A DNA stretch of 64,000 nucleotides from Lentimonas sp. CC4 (GCF_902728235.1 NZ_CACVBO010000001.1:1862501-1926500), one strand, 5' to 3'. Positions 34,801-44,000 are shown, counted from the first letter of the stretch. Made by a program: numbers and translations. The notes: generated from the letters alone by a model not told the origin.

Positions 34801-37361
34801 TCTCTCAGGATGCATTGGTCATGGATATTGATCCTAATTTCCTTGAGGTAGGCTCAGATATTCAGGGACAGTTACATTTTGAGCAGATCTACGAGCGTGC
34901 CGCTCTGATGCTTGCCAATGCCCAGGCCTCAAAGTCTGCTGCAGACGCTTCTGCGGCGCGTTTACGTAATATTGGTGTCAGCGAGGCGGACTTCCGCAAT
35001 GCGACATTCCAAGAAGACCTGACATACCGTAACCGCTTGATTGAAATCTTCGGCAAGCCCTATGAAGGAACGGTTGGTCCAGGCCGTTTCTACCCCGCTG
35101 GTTACGAGGGGCCTGACCTCGCACTCTATTCTTACGTGAAAACAAACCAGATCACCTCTGAGACAGTTCCTGGTCCTGCCTCGAGCTATGCGTCGTTCGA
35201 CTCCACGAATGGCTATGAACTCAATGGTGGTGATCTCTACAACGCGTTTGAGGGTAACTCCGAGCTCCAAGGTGATCCAGATGGCAAGTTATGGAGCAGC
35301 GCCTTTGCCGACAGCTTGGACGAGGTTGGTGGAGATTTGCGTAATCTGTTTAATCCAACCTTTGCATCCAGCACCAATAGCCTGACTTGGGGAGAAAGTG
35401 TGGATGGCGGATTGTTCGGCGTCGATTACACGGATTTGACAGCCCCGAAGGTGGATTTGGATAACCTGACCGAGTTGATGCCTGTGACGGCTGGTCAATA
35501 CACCTTCATTGCTCCCGATAATTGGGGCACGCGGCCTGCAGTGGGTAAACTGCAACAGCTCATCAATCAGATGCTGCAAAAAGAGGCGGATGTCGCTCGC
35601 GCGATCGCTGATTGGGACGCGCTGACGGGCGAACAAGTGCGTATCTTACGTTTGGTGAACGCACGCCTCTCGACATCGGGCGAACTACAAGAACGCGACG
35701 AGGGTTTTGTTCGAGTCAAGTATGTCGTGAACGCCATTATCGCAGCTCTTGAGACTGCTCAGGGAGTCTCAGCGACGACCAAGGAGACCGCATTTAAGTT
35801 GTCTGCCGCAGCGGCCGCAGCGATCCCTAGCAATCTGCCGACTGGTGGTCTCGCTGTCTCTCCCGGAGACGCGATCAGTGCCGTTGGTGCAGGTATTCGA
35901 CTGAGTTCAACCGTTGTCGAGACCGGCCTATCCTTTGCTGAGAAGGCATTCTTAGTTGGTAAGTTAATCGCTGAGCAAGGGCTCGCAATTACTGAAGCTG
36001 AGCTCGAACTAGCAAAGGGGCGCGATGAGCGCAGCTTGAACATTGCGGAATGGTTGAAGGAGTTCGAAGACAGCTTGGGAGATGAGCCATCCAAGCGGAT
36101 CGCTGTCTTCAAGGAGTTGCAAGCCCTTGAGGATCTTTCGAACCAATACCGCTCTTTGCTGGACGAGGGTGCGCGACTGATTGACGAACGGGCGGCCTTC
36201 AATAAGCGCGTTGCTGCCTCCACTCAGTTACGTCGTTACCAGGATATGACTTTCCGTATCTCTAGGAATCACCAAATCCAAAACTACCGTAGTTCATTCG
36301 ATCTGGCCGCACAGTATGCTTTCTTAGCCGCACGTGCTTACGATTATGAAACGAATTTTGCGGAGGGCGATGCAGGATCTGCCCGCAGTTACTACGATGC
36401 CATCGTCAAGGCACGCTCACTCGGCACGATTGTTGATGGTCAGCCGCAGATCGGCACCGGCCTTGCAAATATCCTAGCCTCAATTAATCTGAATTATCAG
36501 TCGCAAGAAGGTCAGCTTGGTCTAAATAATGTGCAGAAGGAAACCAGTGATGTTTCCTTGCGCACCGAGCTGTTCCGCATCCTCCCGAAGGGAAGTGCGC
36601 AACCGATTGATAGCACCGTATTGGTGCCGAACCCAGGAGTCGATTCTGATGAACTTTGGAAGCGCACGCTAACTAAGGCGACAGTTGATGACTTGTGGGA
36701 TATTCCTGAATTCCGTGCCTACTGTCGTCCGTTTGCGCCTGAGTTTGACGCATCTGGAGCACGTGTGCCACAGCCAGGGATCGTCATTCGCTTTAGCACT
36801 GAGATCAACCCCGGCCGTAATCTCTTCGGTCAGGCGTTGAGCGGTGGTGATCACTACTTCAGTGTAAGCAATTTCGCTACTAAGATTGCAAGTGTAGGTG
36901 TGGCGTTCGACGACTACGTGGACTCCTCTCTAGAGGCAGACCTCGCCGCAACGCCACGTGTCTATTTGCTGCCAACAGGTGTGGATATCATGCGTGTCGC
37001 ACGCAGTGACGATGTCGATGAGACGCGCGAGTGGCGTGTCTTCGACCAGCGTATTCCGGTGCCATTCCCTGCGTCGAATGCGGCTCTGCAAAATAGCGGT
37101 TACATTCCTGTGATTGATTCGCTCAATGGTAACTTCGGCGAGCAGCGTAGATTCTCGGACTTCCGTGCATATCCGAGCGACTACTTGGAGCCGGCACAAG
37201 ACACGCGCTTGATCGGTCGCTCGGTCTGGAACACCAGCTGGGTATTGATCATTCCAGGCCTCAATCTCAACTCGGATTCGGAGCGTGGTCTTGAACGCTT
37301 CATCGAAAGTGTCTCTGACATTAAACTCTCACTATATACCTACGGGCAAAGTGGCGGCTAA
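28893..37361 (+). CDS. Giant secreted protein (2822 aa) with a TcA-toxin-like alpha-helical C-terminal third
   Basis: Signal peptide MKHFRLRLLLSILFCSLPAS, then about 1700 beta-rich residues without a family I recognise (Trp/Pro/Tyr-rich, with phrases such as APGYNPNEEHAVLAPSLRN and PPAAYALREGDLN). An EF-hand/dockerin-like loop DVNQDGFIDEDD lies at about 1785-1797. The rest is largely helical. FEQIYERAALMLANAQASKS and NRLIEIFGKPYEGTVGPG occur at about 1996-2060. A small-residue-rich hydrophobic hairpin lies at about 2287-2355 (GDAISAVGAGIRLSSTVVET). Long coiled coils follow, then FDLAAQYAFLAARAYDYETN (about 2469-2488), QKETSDVSLRTELFRI (about 2545-2560), NFATKIASVGV (about 2660) and a C-terminal SDIKLSLYTYGQSGG. 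This order resembles Tc-toxin TcA channel plus TcB-binding region. No enzymatic motif is seen. The next gene starts 3 bp after the stop. Confidence 0.7.
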   Translation: MKHFRLRLLLSILFCSLPASLFAVLDISVTIQNDVDTPQITVTNLGDESISRFRIIADPLDTQKFNDTGDWFNRNFTRPAGSTDADTTQVLQSSTEKHILEFVFDSFDPGESFSAEVDIVAGAGNWPTWFFDETTPAVIEVTSASDPTNPKTYTLPTSNPGPANYTFRGPQRYTLNFEHRTEANLSLSNMNFISVEIDGTTVPYTETGYSVTSGDLVRVTVPEYIYRDMNGANMPLANAADAEERFQAVAMTVNQVAEAANPLRYTFEIKEDTTLTMIWQHEFAITIDSDFTNTLGQVNGADFVGLLSSKATGNPDPIVNKHWFEAGTVPVLTVDNFVEDITSHPGLKIRYKVKEYEVYGLFNPNTGTVQNDEARKGGTDISTDAAFVDTIVNISIDGAEPRIQIPARDGSTLGNPSGIKFIWQLQYGIDAQSSNGDGDDLVVVKTKASIAAPYVETASRWFDPGTAIQVLFKKVDSGGDQIVSWFNGDTYYFNVDADIDPSSYNLEDSTDLPDPNRASYVNQANYVGLTIPSLLRPVRAITNYGQAPIFIPLVEIGQPLFSPVVYPQFVTRFNFKPNEFADQESAVWDPAQGRLYPTKPGTFKLEWTEPDRTDPTQVIYTAVLPFDSERKISGHYPHIHGAPPVNVDPVADDDLIFKEVKYSTAGAAVDQSNLFTTTDPGISVLVFTELNDFGRSGETREFVFVRVVHSRNWDADLGTTQVATIGTKITESNDIDRARLDTGYVIDPNQLNTVFSDAGLGRYNVNIYDGQRLDGIIATDIYDLTNYENLSLTLANPDALPGPIIPVNEYHGPGQDQDVLPVVVWYDNPLVNQNILWPYVAKIYRPEWPSKASLPKIVIASEFGSEAQYPEGTDQIVRGASNGFPEANTFDPSRFQSVSIYSQNNLNAPGYNPNEEHAVLAPSLRNVTVSPRPPAAYALREGDLNTAVNTIDYTSDPFVLVEFVDQATGEAGMQIYDILKTDGTRNFVPQAILNKSTGASSIATTPSQMASLGYLNVVMNAGEPVIPFYPLGFVIGASPPPEIEGEDLYTQATYWEDWRGSYWAISGGENAWFSASFYYPLLPNFYWPDDAFSYVQRRDERGVPFREWAVPSVGDSVPFLPTNPRLQDTSNNAPTKIVYKSEWPENPPVLKAGETLTFSGGEYRADNPTTVLVEDGEASTVETPGLPQVVAFASAEIVFDSTKSTSPSNTWEDDWTARIVNALDVRTTPLSTLNLPDELQPAAGNVTIRQGKYYFDDLPASLQRRVRFNPIGGPTGTGQLEMIGLLNDKDIGESTLTAAPPAVYVLEPNILNQNDGLALQNIVSATNTTQKQTWDTAVAKLYNATRNPRLIPVDETTGAAAREAYLAGLMREPVYEDGEIKKDNFGNIVYPDGPVEVVPLRAFGPGLAVVPNGDYLDPNGSPDVSYITIVENNDASLGSLPITPHIIKVDRRERYRGAIKTVEAENVFDENVVVRSTGDFGGNADDLYFEWWYRPDDGSTNVAPPDLIPAGQTNPWKLFPDPNGNRGLGLSEITIKGNPNSPEILLADSFWFLRYRHKDDQVSGTNWSTVNFTWAGAGNSDPFNDFDLNGVNDYAAQLVQGWIKRVLDAVNPYEARIREFEGDNPATVTSMISQLGPRFEGRVALNPDKDVIENVGLIELYGTVLDRARSLSIDLSRPVSSPAIANALQLASTRLADFYTLLGNEAYVDALDPSTGFGSSDVGSGSAGTGRFSFQNQMSSLLQEELSLLRGVDDNFARPVYNRLFWNFTKDQGEAIYATNYNITDVNQDGFIDEDDAMTLFPQAHGDAWGHYLTALRNTYELLNHPAFNWVSRSESYNLQDIVISVDFLDERKFAATAAQKAKAGAEIVDLAYRAEFVSDPSAQWQGYVDTNVDRAWGVDGWTRRVAQGAYFDWVTANALLPSEHPNDTLEGISKVDRKSNSDISVISSNLNSVQRTLDNSDKGFNPLGVSQDALVMDIDPNFLEVGSDIQGQLHFEQIYERAALMLANAQASKSAADASAARLRNIGVSEADFRNATFQEDLTYRNRLIEIFGKPYEGTVGPGRFYPAGYEGPDLALYSYVKTNQITSETVPGPASSYASFDSTNGYELNGGDLYNAFEGNSELQGDPDGKLWSSAFADSLDEVGGDLRNLFNPTFASSTNSLTWGESVDGGLFGVDYTDLTAPKVDLDNLTELMPVTAGQYTFIAPDNWGTRPAVGKLQQLINQMLQKEADVARAIADWDALTGEQVRILRLVNARLSTSGELQERDEGFVRVKYVVNAIIAALETAQGVSATTKETAFKLSAAAAAAIPSNLPTGGLAVSPGDAISAVGAGIRLSSTVVETGLSFAEKAFLVGKLIAEQGLAITEAELELAKGRDERSLNIAEWLKEFEDSLGDEPSKRIAVFKELQALEDLSNQYRSLLDEGARLIDERAAFNKRVAASTQLRRYQDMTFRISRNHQIQNYRSSFDLAAQYAFLAARAYDYETNFAEGDAGSARSYYDAIVKARSLGTIVDGQPQIGTGLANILASINLNYQSQEGQLGLNNVQKETSDVSLRTELFRILPKGSAQPIDSTVLVPNPGVDSDELWKRTLTKATVDDLWDIPEFRAYCRPFAPEFDASGARVPQPGIVIRFSTEINPGRNLFGQALSGGDHYFSVSNFATKIASVGVAFDDYVDSSLEADLAATPRVYLLPTGVDIMRVARSDDVDETREWRVFDQRIPVPFPASNAALQNSGYIPVIDSLNGNFGEQRRFSDFRAYPSDYLEPAQDTRLIGRSVWNTSWVLIIPGLNLNSDSERGLERFIESVSDIKLSLYTYGQSGG
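34879..37361 (+). other. TcA-like region: helical channel and TcB-binding-like C-terminus of the 2822-aa protein
   Basis: Elements that line up in order with TcA subunits as I remember them: the Asn-Arg-Leu-Ile-x-Ile-Phe-Gly-x-Pro-Tyr phrase, a Gly/Ala-rich pore-hairpin-like stretch, a coiled-coil shaft, the phrase FDLA...AARAYDYETN (compare FYDLAVARCLMAEQAYRWE in Photorhabdus TcdA1), a Leu-rich helix ending in ETSDVSL (compare the VERTVSL element), a K-I-x-S-V strand (compare RIKSVSV) and an end with W-x-L-x-I-P followed by S-D-I-x-L-x-L-Y-T and Gly-Gly (compare TISDVVLHLRYTA...GG). Exact residues differ, so structure prediction is needed. Confidence 0.55.
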
Positions 37362-37364
37362 AAG

Positions 37365-40043
37365 ATGAGAAAACTACAATCTAAAACATTCGCTGGACGC
37401 GCCAATTCGCACATCATGAATCACTTACAAAGACTGTTCGGTATTTTTATCGCCCTGGGTATGCTTGTCATCTCCGGCAATTCCCTGCATGCCGATGCTG
37501 AGGCCGAGGTGATTGTCGAGCCTCCAACAATTTTGTTCGGTAAGATCTACAATCGCGCCGCCAATAGCGAGGTGCTTAACCAAGGAGAGCTCACCGCCCA
37601 GATCCAGATCGAAGGTGGGACATCTGTGTCCATGGCCACCGATCTGTCCGACTATTCCAACGGAGAGTATTCCTATGTGCTGGAGATACCACATCAGGCT
37701 TTGAGTCTAGGCTTGGCTGACAATGCTCAATACCTGTCGCTTCACGCCTCTTCGAGCACGCTGACGCTCCAAGCGCTGGCAGTGGATGGCTACACTGCAT
37801 CCGTGGTGACTCCAGCCCGGTCCACCATTGAATTGTCACAAGAAGATCGTGGTCGGGTGCTTCGCTTGGATTTAGAGGTTTCTTTGCCCGAACAAGATTT
37901 CGATGACGATGGTATTCCTGACTGGTGGGAGGATGTGCACGGCCTCGATAAACAGTTTGCCGGTGATGCGACTGGTGATGGTGATGACGACGGCTTGAAT
38001 AATCTAGCTGAGTATCTTCGAGGAACCGATCCGAATCGTAGCGATTTAAAGCCTTCGATTCTTACCAGTGAACTCGTGGCTTATGCAAGTGGCACTTCAA
38101 TCATGCTCCTGCAAAGCGCGGATGTTGATACGGAACCAGAGAACCTGACCTATCAGTTTACCTCGATGCCAGCATCGGGTATACTTGCTCGGTGGGATCC
38201 GACTAGTCGTATCTTGACTGCACTCGAGGCGGGCGCGCAGATGACTCAGGCTCAAATCAGTCAAGGCCAACTTCGTTTTAAGCTTGAAGACGCGGCTGAG
38301 AATCCTGTGGAACGCTTTTCGATCGCATTGAGTGATGGAAGCGCGGCCTATGCCGCAACCACTGCGGAGATTGCGATCTACATCACTGAGCCGGTTGATC
38401 CTGAGGCTAGTTTGAAGCCACTCGAATCGATCCGTGCGGATCTCTCAGCGGATGTCGCGGCTGGCGTGATGGCCCTCGATCTCGGACGTTCGACGACTGC
38501 TTCGAGTTTAGACCTGAGTGCTGAGACTGACTCGATCGTTCCTGAGGGCGAAGTAATCGGCGCGCCGTTTGCCTTCGTTCTTATTAGCGGCTCACCTGCG
38601 GCAGACCTCACCGGTAGTCCGTTGAGCGACTTTATTGTGGCGAGTCAGTCCGCTTCTGGTTCGTATTCGGGCGGAGCAGGTAGTGACACCTTTTATTTCC
38701 TTGCGGCGAAAGAACAGCAGACTGTAGAGGATTTCTCGATCGCTGAAGGTGATGTTCTGGATTTTTCCGGTCTACTAGTAGAGCCATCTAGTCAATTGTT
38801 TGATTACCTAACTGTCACGCTCGTCGGCGACGATACGCAGCTCAATGTATATGCAGGGGGAACCCAAGCTGGGCTGCCTGATTTGACTATCAATCTCCCG
38901 AACCAACATCTTGCGCAGAGCGATCTAGTTGAGCTTTATTACAATGGTCAATTAGCGTCTGGTGATGTGGCCCTCGACCCGCGCATTTCAATCGCAGCGG
39001 TTAAGAATGCTGAGGAGAAAAATGAATCCTCTGGTTCCTTCGTGTTAACCCGTGAAGGTGATTTGTCTTCCGAATTAACTACGAATATCACGCTATCTGG
39101 AACGGCATCAAACGGCAGTGACTTCCGCACGATTCTGCCCACTGTCATATTTGGCGCAAATGAGTCGGAAGCGACTCTCTCAGTCAGCCCATTTGCTGAT
39201 GGCATTACTGAACCGACTGAAAAGCTGATTGTCACTCTGACACCGAACGCTGGCTACACACTTGGCGAAGCTTCGAGTGCGGAGATTGAAATCCGTGATC
39301 AATTACCAGAGCTGTATTTTGAAGTCTTGGCTTCTAAGGCCGTTGCAGATCCAATCCAACCCGGCTTGCTTTTGTTACACCGGACTTCATCGCTCGGCGC
39401 TTCACTGTTTGTTCCTTTAGAGATCACCGGCAGCGCGAGCAATGGTGTAGACTACACTTATGTGAGCCCGTTTATTGAATTCTCTCCTGGCGTATCCGTT
39501 AAGCCGATACAGTTTATTCCATCGGCGCATCTCGCGGCGCTTCCTGATAGTTTCGTGAAGACGATTCGCGTCGCCGTCAAAGAAGGTGCCACTTATGATG
39601 TGGTCGGAGACAGCGAGAAGCTGTATCTAATCAAGGAGCAAATGACCTTTGCCGAATGGACAATTTCGAGGCAGAGCGGTGAGGCTGTTGCGGCAGCATT
39701 TGTCGCATCTCCGAGTGCACCGACGGATGGGGATGCCACACTGCTCCATTACGCGCTTGCAGGTGATATGAATACTGAGCCGAAGTCTGAGGACTTGGCA
39801 GCCAATCTCACTCTGCTTGGCGATTACGTTGAGATAAGCTATCGCCGTAATCTGCTAGCTTCTGATGTTGTCGCTACTGTTGAGTATATGCTTCCCGGAG
39901 GCGACTGGGTGGATGCAGGTTCTAAGTTCGTGCTTTCTGACGAAGATGGCTCGGATCCTAGCGTCATGGTCTATCGCTCTTCTATGAAATATACTGAGCA
40001 AGACGTTATGCTCGTCCGAATCCGTGTTGATATCAATGAGTAA
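37365..40043 (+). CDS. Secreted mosaic protein (892 aa): TSP3-like, CSPG-like, RTX-like and Calx-beta-like repeats
   Basis: The signal peptide core is LFGIFIALGMLVISGNSLHA; translation could also begin at the ATG at 37416, which shortens the n-region by 17 residues. Domains in order: a beta domain (about 50-175), a thrombospondin-type-3-like Ca-binding stretch DDDGIPDWWEDVHGLD ... TGDGDDDGLNNLAEY (about 181-215), a cadherin-like CSPG repeat (about 225-335), and an RTX-like stretch LTGSPLSDFIVASQ ... YSGGAGSDTFYFLAAKEQQT (about 415-455) leading into EDFSIAEGDVLDFSGLL. Two Calx-beta-like repeats follow (about 525-645 and 650-755), with SGTASNGSDF and TGSASNGVDY at corresponding places. The end (WTISRQSGEAVA ... 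LLHYALAGD ... VEISYRRN) is a tail I associate with verrucomicrobial secreted proteins. No type I secretion genes are nearby. Confidence 0.72.
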   Translation: MRKLQSKTFAGRANSHIMNHLQRLFGIFIALGMLVISGNSLHADAEAEVIVEPPTILFGKIYNRAANSEVLNQGELTAQIQIEGGTSVSMATDLSDYSNGEYSYVLEIPHQALSLGLADNAQYLSLHASSSTLTLQALAVDGYTASVVTPARSTIELSQEDRGRVLRLDLEVSLPEQDFDDDGIPDWWEDVHGLDKQFAGDATGDGDDDGLNNLAEYLRGTDPNRSDLKPSILTSELVAYASGTSIMLLQSADVDTEPENLTYQFTSMPASGILARWDPTSRILTALEAGAQMTQAQISQGQLRFKLEDAAENPVERFSIALSDGSAAYAATTAEIAIYITEPVDPEASLKPLESIRADLSADVAAGVMALDLGRSTTASSLDLSAETDSIVPEGEVIGAPFAFVLISGSPAADLTGSPLSDFIVASQSASGSYSGGAGSDTFYFLAAKEQQTVEDFSIAEGDVLDFSGLLVEPSSQLFDYLTVTLVGDDTQLNVYAGGTQAGLPDLTINLPNQHLAQSDLVELYYNGQLASGDVALDPRISIAAVKNAEEKNESSGSFVLTREGDLSSELTTNITLSGTASNGSDFRTILPTVIFGANESEATLSVSPFADGITEPTEKLIVTLTPNAGYTLGEASSAEIEIRDQLPELYFEVLASKAVADPIQPGLLLLHRTSSLGASLFVPLEITGSASNGVDYTYVSPFIEFSPGVSVKPIQFIPSAHLAALPDSFVKTIRVAVKEGATYDVVGDSEKLYLIKEQMTFAEWTISRQSGEAVAAAFVASPSAPTDGDATLLHYALAGDMNTEPKSEDLAANLTLLGDYVEISYRRNLLASDVVATVEYMLPGGDWVDAGSKFVLSDEDGSDPSVMVYRSSMKYTEQDVMLVRIRVDINE

Positions 40044-40959
40044 AATTATCTCTAAGACGGGCGTGAGGATCGTCCTATGCATCTTGACCATCGGATTCTC
40101 AGGGTGCTCACAGTCACCACAATCGGAGTCTGCGCAAGATTCAACCGTGCAGGTTTATGCGGTTGTTGGTAGCCGAACGATTACCGAGGCCGATCTTGAA
40201 CGTGAGTATGCGCGTAAAAAATTACTTGGGTTGCCCAAACTTACAGAAGAGGAAACCCTTGAGGAGTTGATCGAGCGTGCCGCACTGGTGGAGTATGCAC
40301 GAGACTTGGGTCTCGCAGATGATCCAGTGGTGGCACATCGTATGGACAGCTTGCTAATTCATGCGTTGCGACAACAGTCGCAAGGCAGAGATCCTGCTCT
40401 AGAGCAAGTCAGCGAGGAAGCCGTGACTGCTGCATATCGCGAGCGTTTGGACGATTTTACGATTCCTGGAGCGACACGTCTGGCGGTTCTTTTTATCGAA
40501 GTGAGTAACAAGCTGTCGTCCTCCCAACAAACCGAGGCGGAGGAGCGGTTGCGCGAAGCAGTATCGCTCTTTGAGTCGCAAGGCTTATCCGGAAATCAAG
40601 GATTTGGCCGAATCGCCAGTGAATATTCTGACGAGCAATTGAGCCGCTATCGAGGGGGCGATGTGGGTTGGATTCCTGATACTATGACGAATCACCGTAT
40701 CCCGAGTGCCGTCTTGGAGGCTGGTCGTGGGCTCGATGTGGGTGTCACCAGTGACGTGATTACTCTCGGGGATGGTTGCTGGATCGTTATGAAAACGGGG
40801 GCGCGTCCAGCGACAGTCCGCCCGCTTGAGGCGGTGAATGATTTAATCCGCAACGAACTAATTGCACGTAAGCAGGCGGAGAGAGTAAACGCTCACCTCG
40901 CCGATGCGCTGAGTGCAGTCACGATCCAACGTCTTACTACCCGCTCAGACGACAGTTAA
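40036..40959 (+). CDS. Parvulin-type peptidyl-prolyl isomerase lipoprotein (PrsA/SurA-like foldase)
   Basis: A 307-residue lipoprotein. From the ATG at 40036 it overlaps the end of the preceding gene by 8 bp in another frame; an in-frame GTG at 40024 is the alternative. The signal peptide ends IGFSGCSQ, giving a lipid-anchored Cys. An N-terminal SurA-like helical region (RTITEADLEREYARKKLLGL, EELIERAALVEYARDLGL) precedes a parvulin-like core (about 140-275) with ATRLAVLFIEVS, FGRIASEYSDEQLSRYRGGD, VGWIPDT and GDGCWIVMKTGARPATVRPL. These match the parvulin pattern (A..YS.D..S...GGDLGW...G...V..). The usual first His is not evident. Its place between secreted giants suggests it folds them in the periplasm. 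Confidence 0.85.
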   Translation: MSKIISKTGVRIVLCILTIGFSGCSQSPQSESAQDSTVQVYAVVGSRTITEADLEREYARKKLLGLPKLTEEETLEELIERAALVEYARDLGLADDPVVAHRMDSLLIHALRQQSQGRDPALEQVSEEAVTAAYRERLDDFTIPGATRLAVLFIEVSNKLSSSQQTEAEERLREAVSLFESQGLSGNQGFGRIASEYSDEQLSRYRGGDVGWIPDTMTNHRIPSAVLEAGRGLDVGVTSDVITLGDGCWIVMKTGARPATVRPLEAVNDLIRNELIARKQAERVNAHLADALSAVTIQRLTTRSDDS

Positions 40960-41013
40960 CCTGCAGCTCTTTCCTTTTATCATTTCGTAAAATAACGCGA
41001 ATCTAATTTACCT

Positions 41014-44000
41014 ATGAAACTAACGTTCAATTCTTTCCGTTGGCTCCTGCTCTCTCTTGCTCTCACACAAATTGCTAGTGCGGCGGCACCGGTGCTTACG
41101 GGGTTCAACAACCTAAGCGGGACAGAAGATTCTGATGTTACGTTTTCCTTCACCTTGGTCGATGGTGCAGCCACTATCTCGAATCTGCCAGCCGGCGACC
41201 CCACGGGGTATGACCGCATCAGCGTCCTTAATGGTAGCCTAGATCTCAATAGTGAAGGGCAGACGCTGACTTCAGGCGAGTCGTGGATATGGACGCCGCC
41301 TGCAAATGTAACTGGGGTCGTCGAGGCGGTCAGTCTTCAAGCGACGAACGGTGACGGAGATTCGGTCACTCGAACGCTTTCCGTTAACCTATCTGATGTC
41401 AATGACGCGCCGACATTCACAGCCGGTAGCGCTGTTACTGTTCTCGAAGACTCAGGGGCATACAGTGCCACATGGGCGACTAATATTTCTTCTGGGGCGA
41501 ATACTGCCAATCCGGATGTCGGTCAGAACGTAAGCTTCACGATTACTAATATCAGTAATTCGAGTGCGTTCTCCTCCGTTCCGGCGATCAGCCCGACCGG
41601 CACGCTCACGTTCACTCCGGCAGCTGATGTTAACACTAGTTCTGCGATCACTATGACGGTGACCCTTAATGATGGTGTCACGGCGAGCGCATCATTGCCG
41701 ACCGCGACGCTGAGAATCAACATCACACCGGTGAATGACACCCCTTCGTTTACAAAGGGTTCGACTGTCACCGTTAACGAAGATACCGCATATACGAGTC
41801 CTTCACCGTGGGCCACCGCGATTTCGGCGGGCCCCGCTGATGAAAGTGGACAGGCGCTTTCCTTTGCTGTCTCGGTGCCGGTCGCGGATCAGTCTTCTTT
41901 TTCCGTCCAGCCCGCAATCAGCTCCAGCGGTATCCTTACTTTTACACCATCGCAGGATTTCAATACCGGCTCTCCGAGTGACCCGATTTTATTGACGGTT
42001 AGTCTTTCTGATAATGGCTCGCCCGTCAAAACGTCTTCCCCGCAAATGGTAAGTGTCAATATTACTCCAGTGAATGACGCCCCTGTCTTTGGTGGCACTA
42101 TACCGACGAACAAGGCCTTGACGAATGTGTCGATTGATATCGGAAATAGCCCTGTTGTTACGGTGTCGCCGACCACGGACTTGACGCTCTTTTCGGGCCT
42201 GACCCCAAATGACGTCGATGGTGATAATATCACGATCACAGTTTCTGTTCCGACTTCTGCGGACAACCTGATCGATGTATTCACTCCAGATGATACGAGT
42301 AATCCGGCGACTGGAAGTGTTAGCAGTGGGAACCGAGTCTTTTCTAAATCAGGGACGATTGCCGCAGTTCGAACATGGTTTAAGGGCGTTAAGTTTAAGC
42401 GTGATCCACTCGTTACGGATCGAACATCGGCAGATATTTCGGTGACGACCTCCATTACCGATGGTAACATTCCATCACCCGTTACACAGAGTGAATCGTT
42501 TCGTCTCAATTTCGAGCCCCCTGTCGATATCACAGTGATCCCTGGCACAGTGGTCGAGGGGGATTCAATCCGCCCATTTAGCGGACTTCAAGTTGCAGGT
42601 CGTGCTGCCGCGACACAGACTGAGCTGACACTTAGTCTGGCAGACGATACCTATGCTTCGCTTAACGGCACGAATTCGGTGGTGCTGAGTGGCACTTTGA
42701 CGCAGATCAATTCGGCGCTCAGCAATGTCGAGTTTTCTGGTAAGAATGTGACCTCAACCCAAAGTGTTAGTGTAACCGTTGCAGTGACCGGCGTAGATAC
42801 GATCACGAAAACGATCACTGTTACAGCGATCAACTTTCCGCCGACAATCACAAGTGTGCCTACGGTGGCGGAACGAGTGAACGACGACAGCACGGTTAAA
42901 CCATTGGCACCGGTTTCGGTTCAGGATCCTGAGGACGATACGGTGACCTTAACGCTCCGACTCCTCGGTAACACACTGGGTTCCTTCGGTCTCGAGGCGG
43001 GCGCATCGGGAACCATCACTACGGTTTCGTCGGTTGGTAGTATCACGACTTACAGCATTAATGCTGCTGACAAAGGGTTCCTCGTGTTTACGCCGACTCC
43101 GGATGTGATTCCCTTGGGGCAGTCTCAGACCGTTCAGTTCGAATTTTTTGGCACCGACCCCAGTGGTAACACGACGACCACTTTCACGATAGATATTTTG
43201 ATTACTGCGGTTGCAGGTGCTCCTTCGATCACCTCTACAGATCCGGCGTTCGGCTCATCCGAGCCACTGAAAATCGACCCAGTTGACCCGAAGCCATTCG
43301 CTAGTGTGAGTATTATCGATGAGCCTGGTAACATTGAGGTGACGATCACATTGGATGATGAGGATAAAGGAGTGCTGACTACCCTCGGAGGTTTTACAGA
43401 CAACGGCGGTGGCGTCTATTCGTTTACCGGAACTCTTGCGAATGCGAATGCGGCGCTTCTGGCGATGGTTTTTGAGCCGAGCTCGTCCAGTGGTCTCTTC
43501 GCTCCGAACGAACCAGGGCGCACTGACTTTACGATCGAAGTGCTCGATGAGTCCAGCAACCGCGACACTGAGGTGATCCCGATTGTTTTGATCGGACCAC
43601 CGAAGAACTTCCTTGTCGTAAACAGTTTTGATGTGGCGGGGGCACCTATATTAGGATCGCTTCGCTACGCAGTTGAGAATGCGGCGTCCGGAGATACGAT
43701 CACGATCGCTTTAGAGACCTACCCGGCGACGATTTTTTTGAATCGCTCTCTCACTATCAATGAGAATGTCTCCATTCGTGGACCAGGCGCGGATCTATTT
43801 ATCATCTCGGGAGACAAGGATCGCAACGGTATCGTCGGTGCCGGTGATATTCAGATTTTCAGAGTATTTGCAGACCTTAAGCTGCAAGGGCTGACGCTCT
43901 CTGGTGGTTATGCAAGTGAGTTTGGAGGTGCGATTAGCATCGCTCGACAGCAGCCATCGTTTCCTGCTGTTAATGTTGAGATCAGAGACTGTGTGATTCG

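Noticed and set aside
28893-40043. Possible classical dockerin/cohesin (cellulosome) function from the DVNQDGFIDEDD and DDDGIPDWWED loops
   Set aside because: Each is a single calcium-type loop without the paired 22-residue dockerin repeat, and no cohesin domain was seen.
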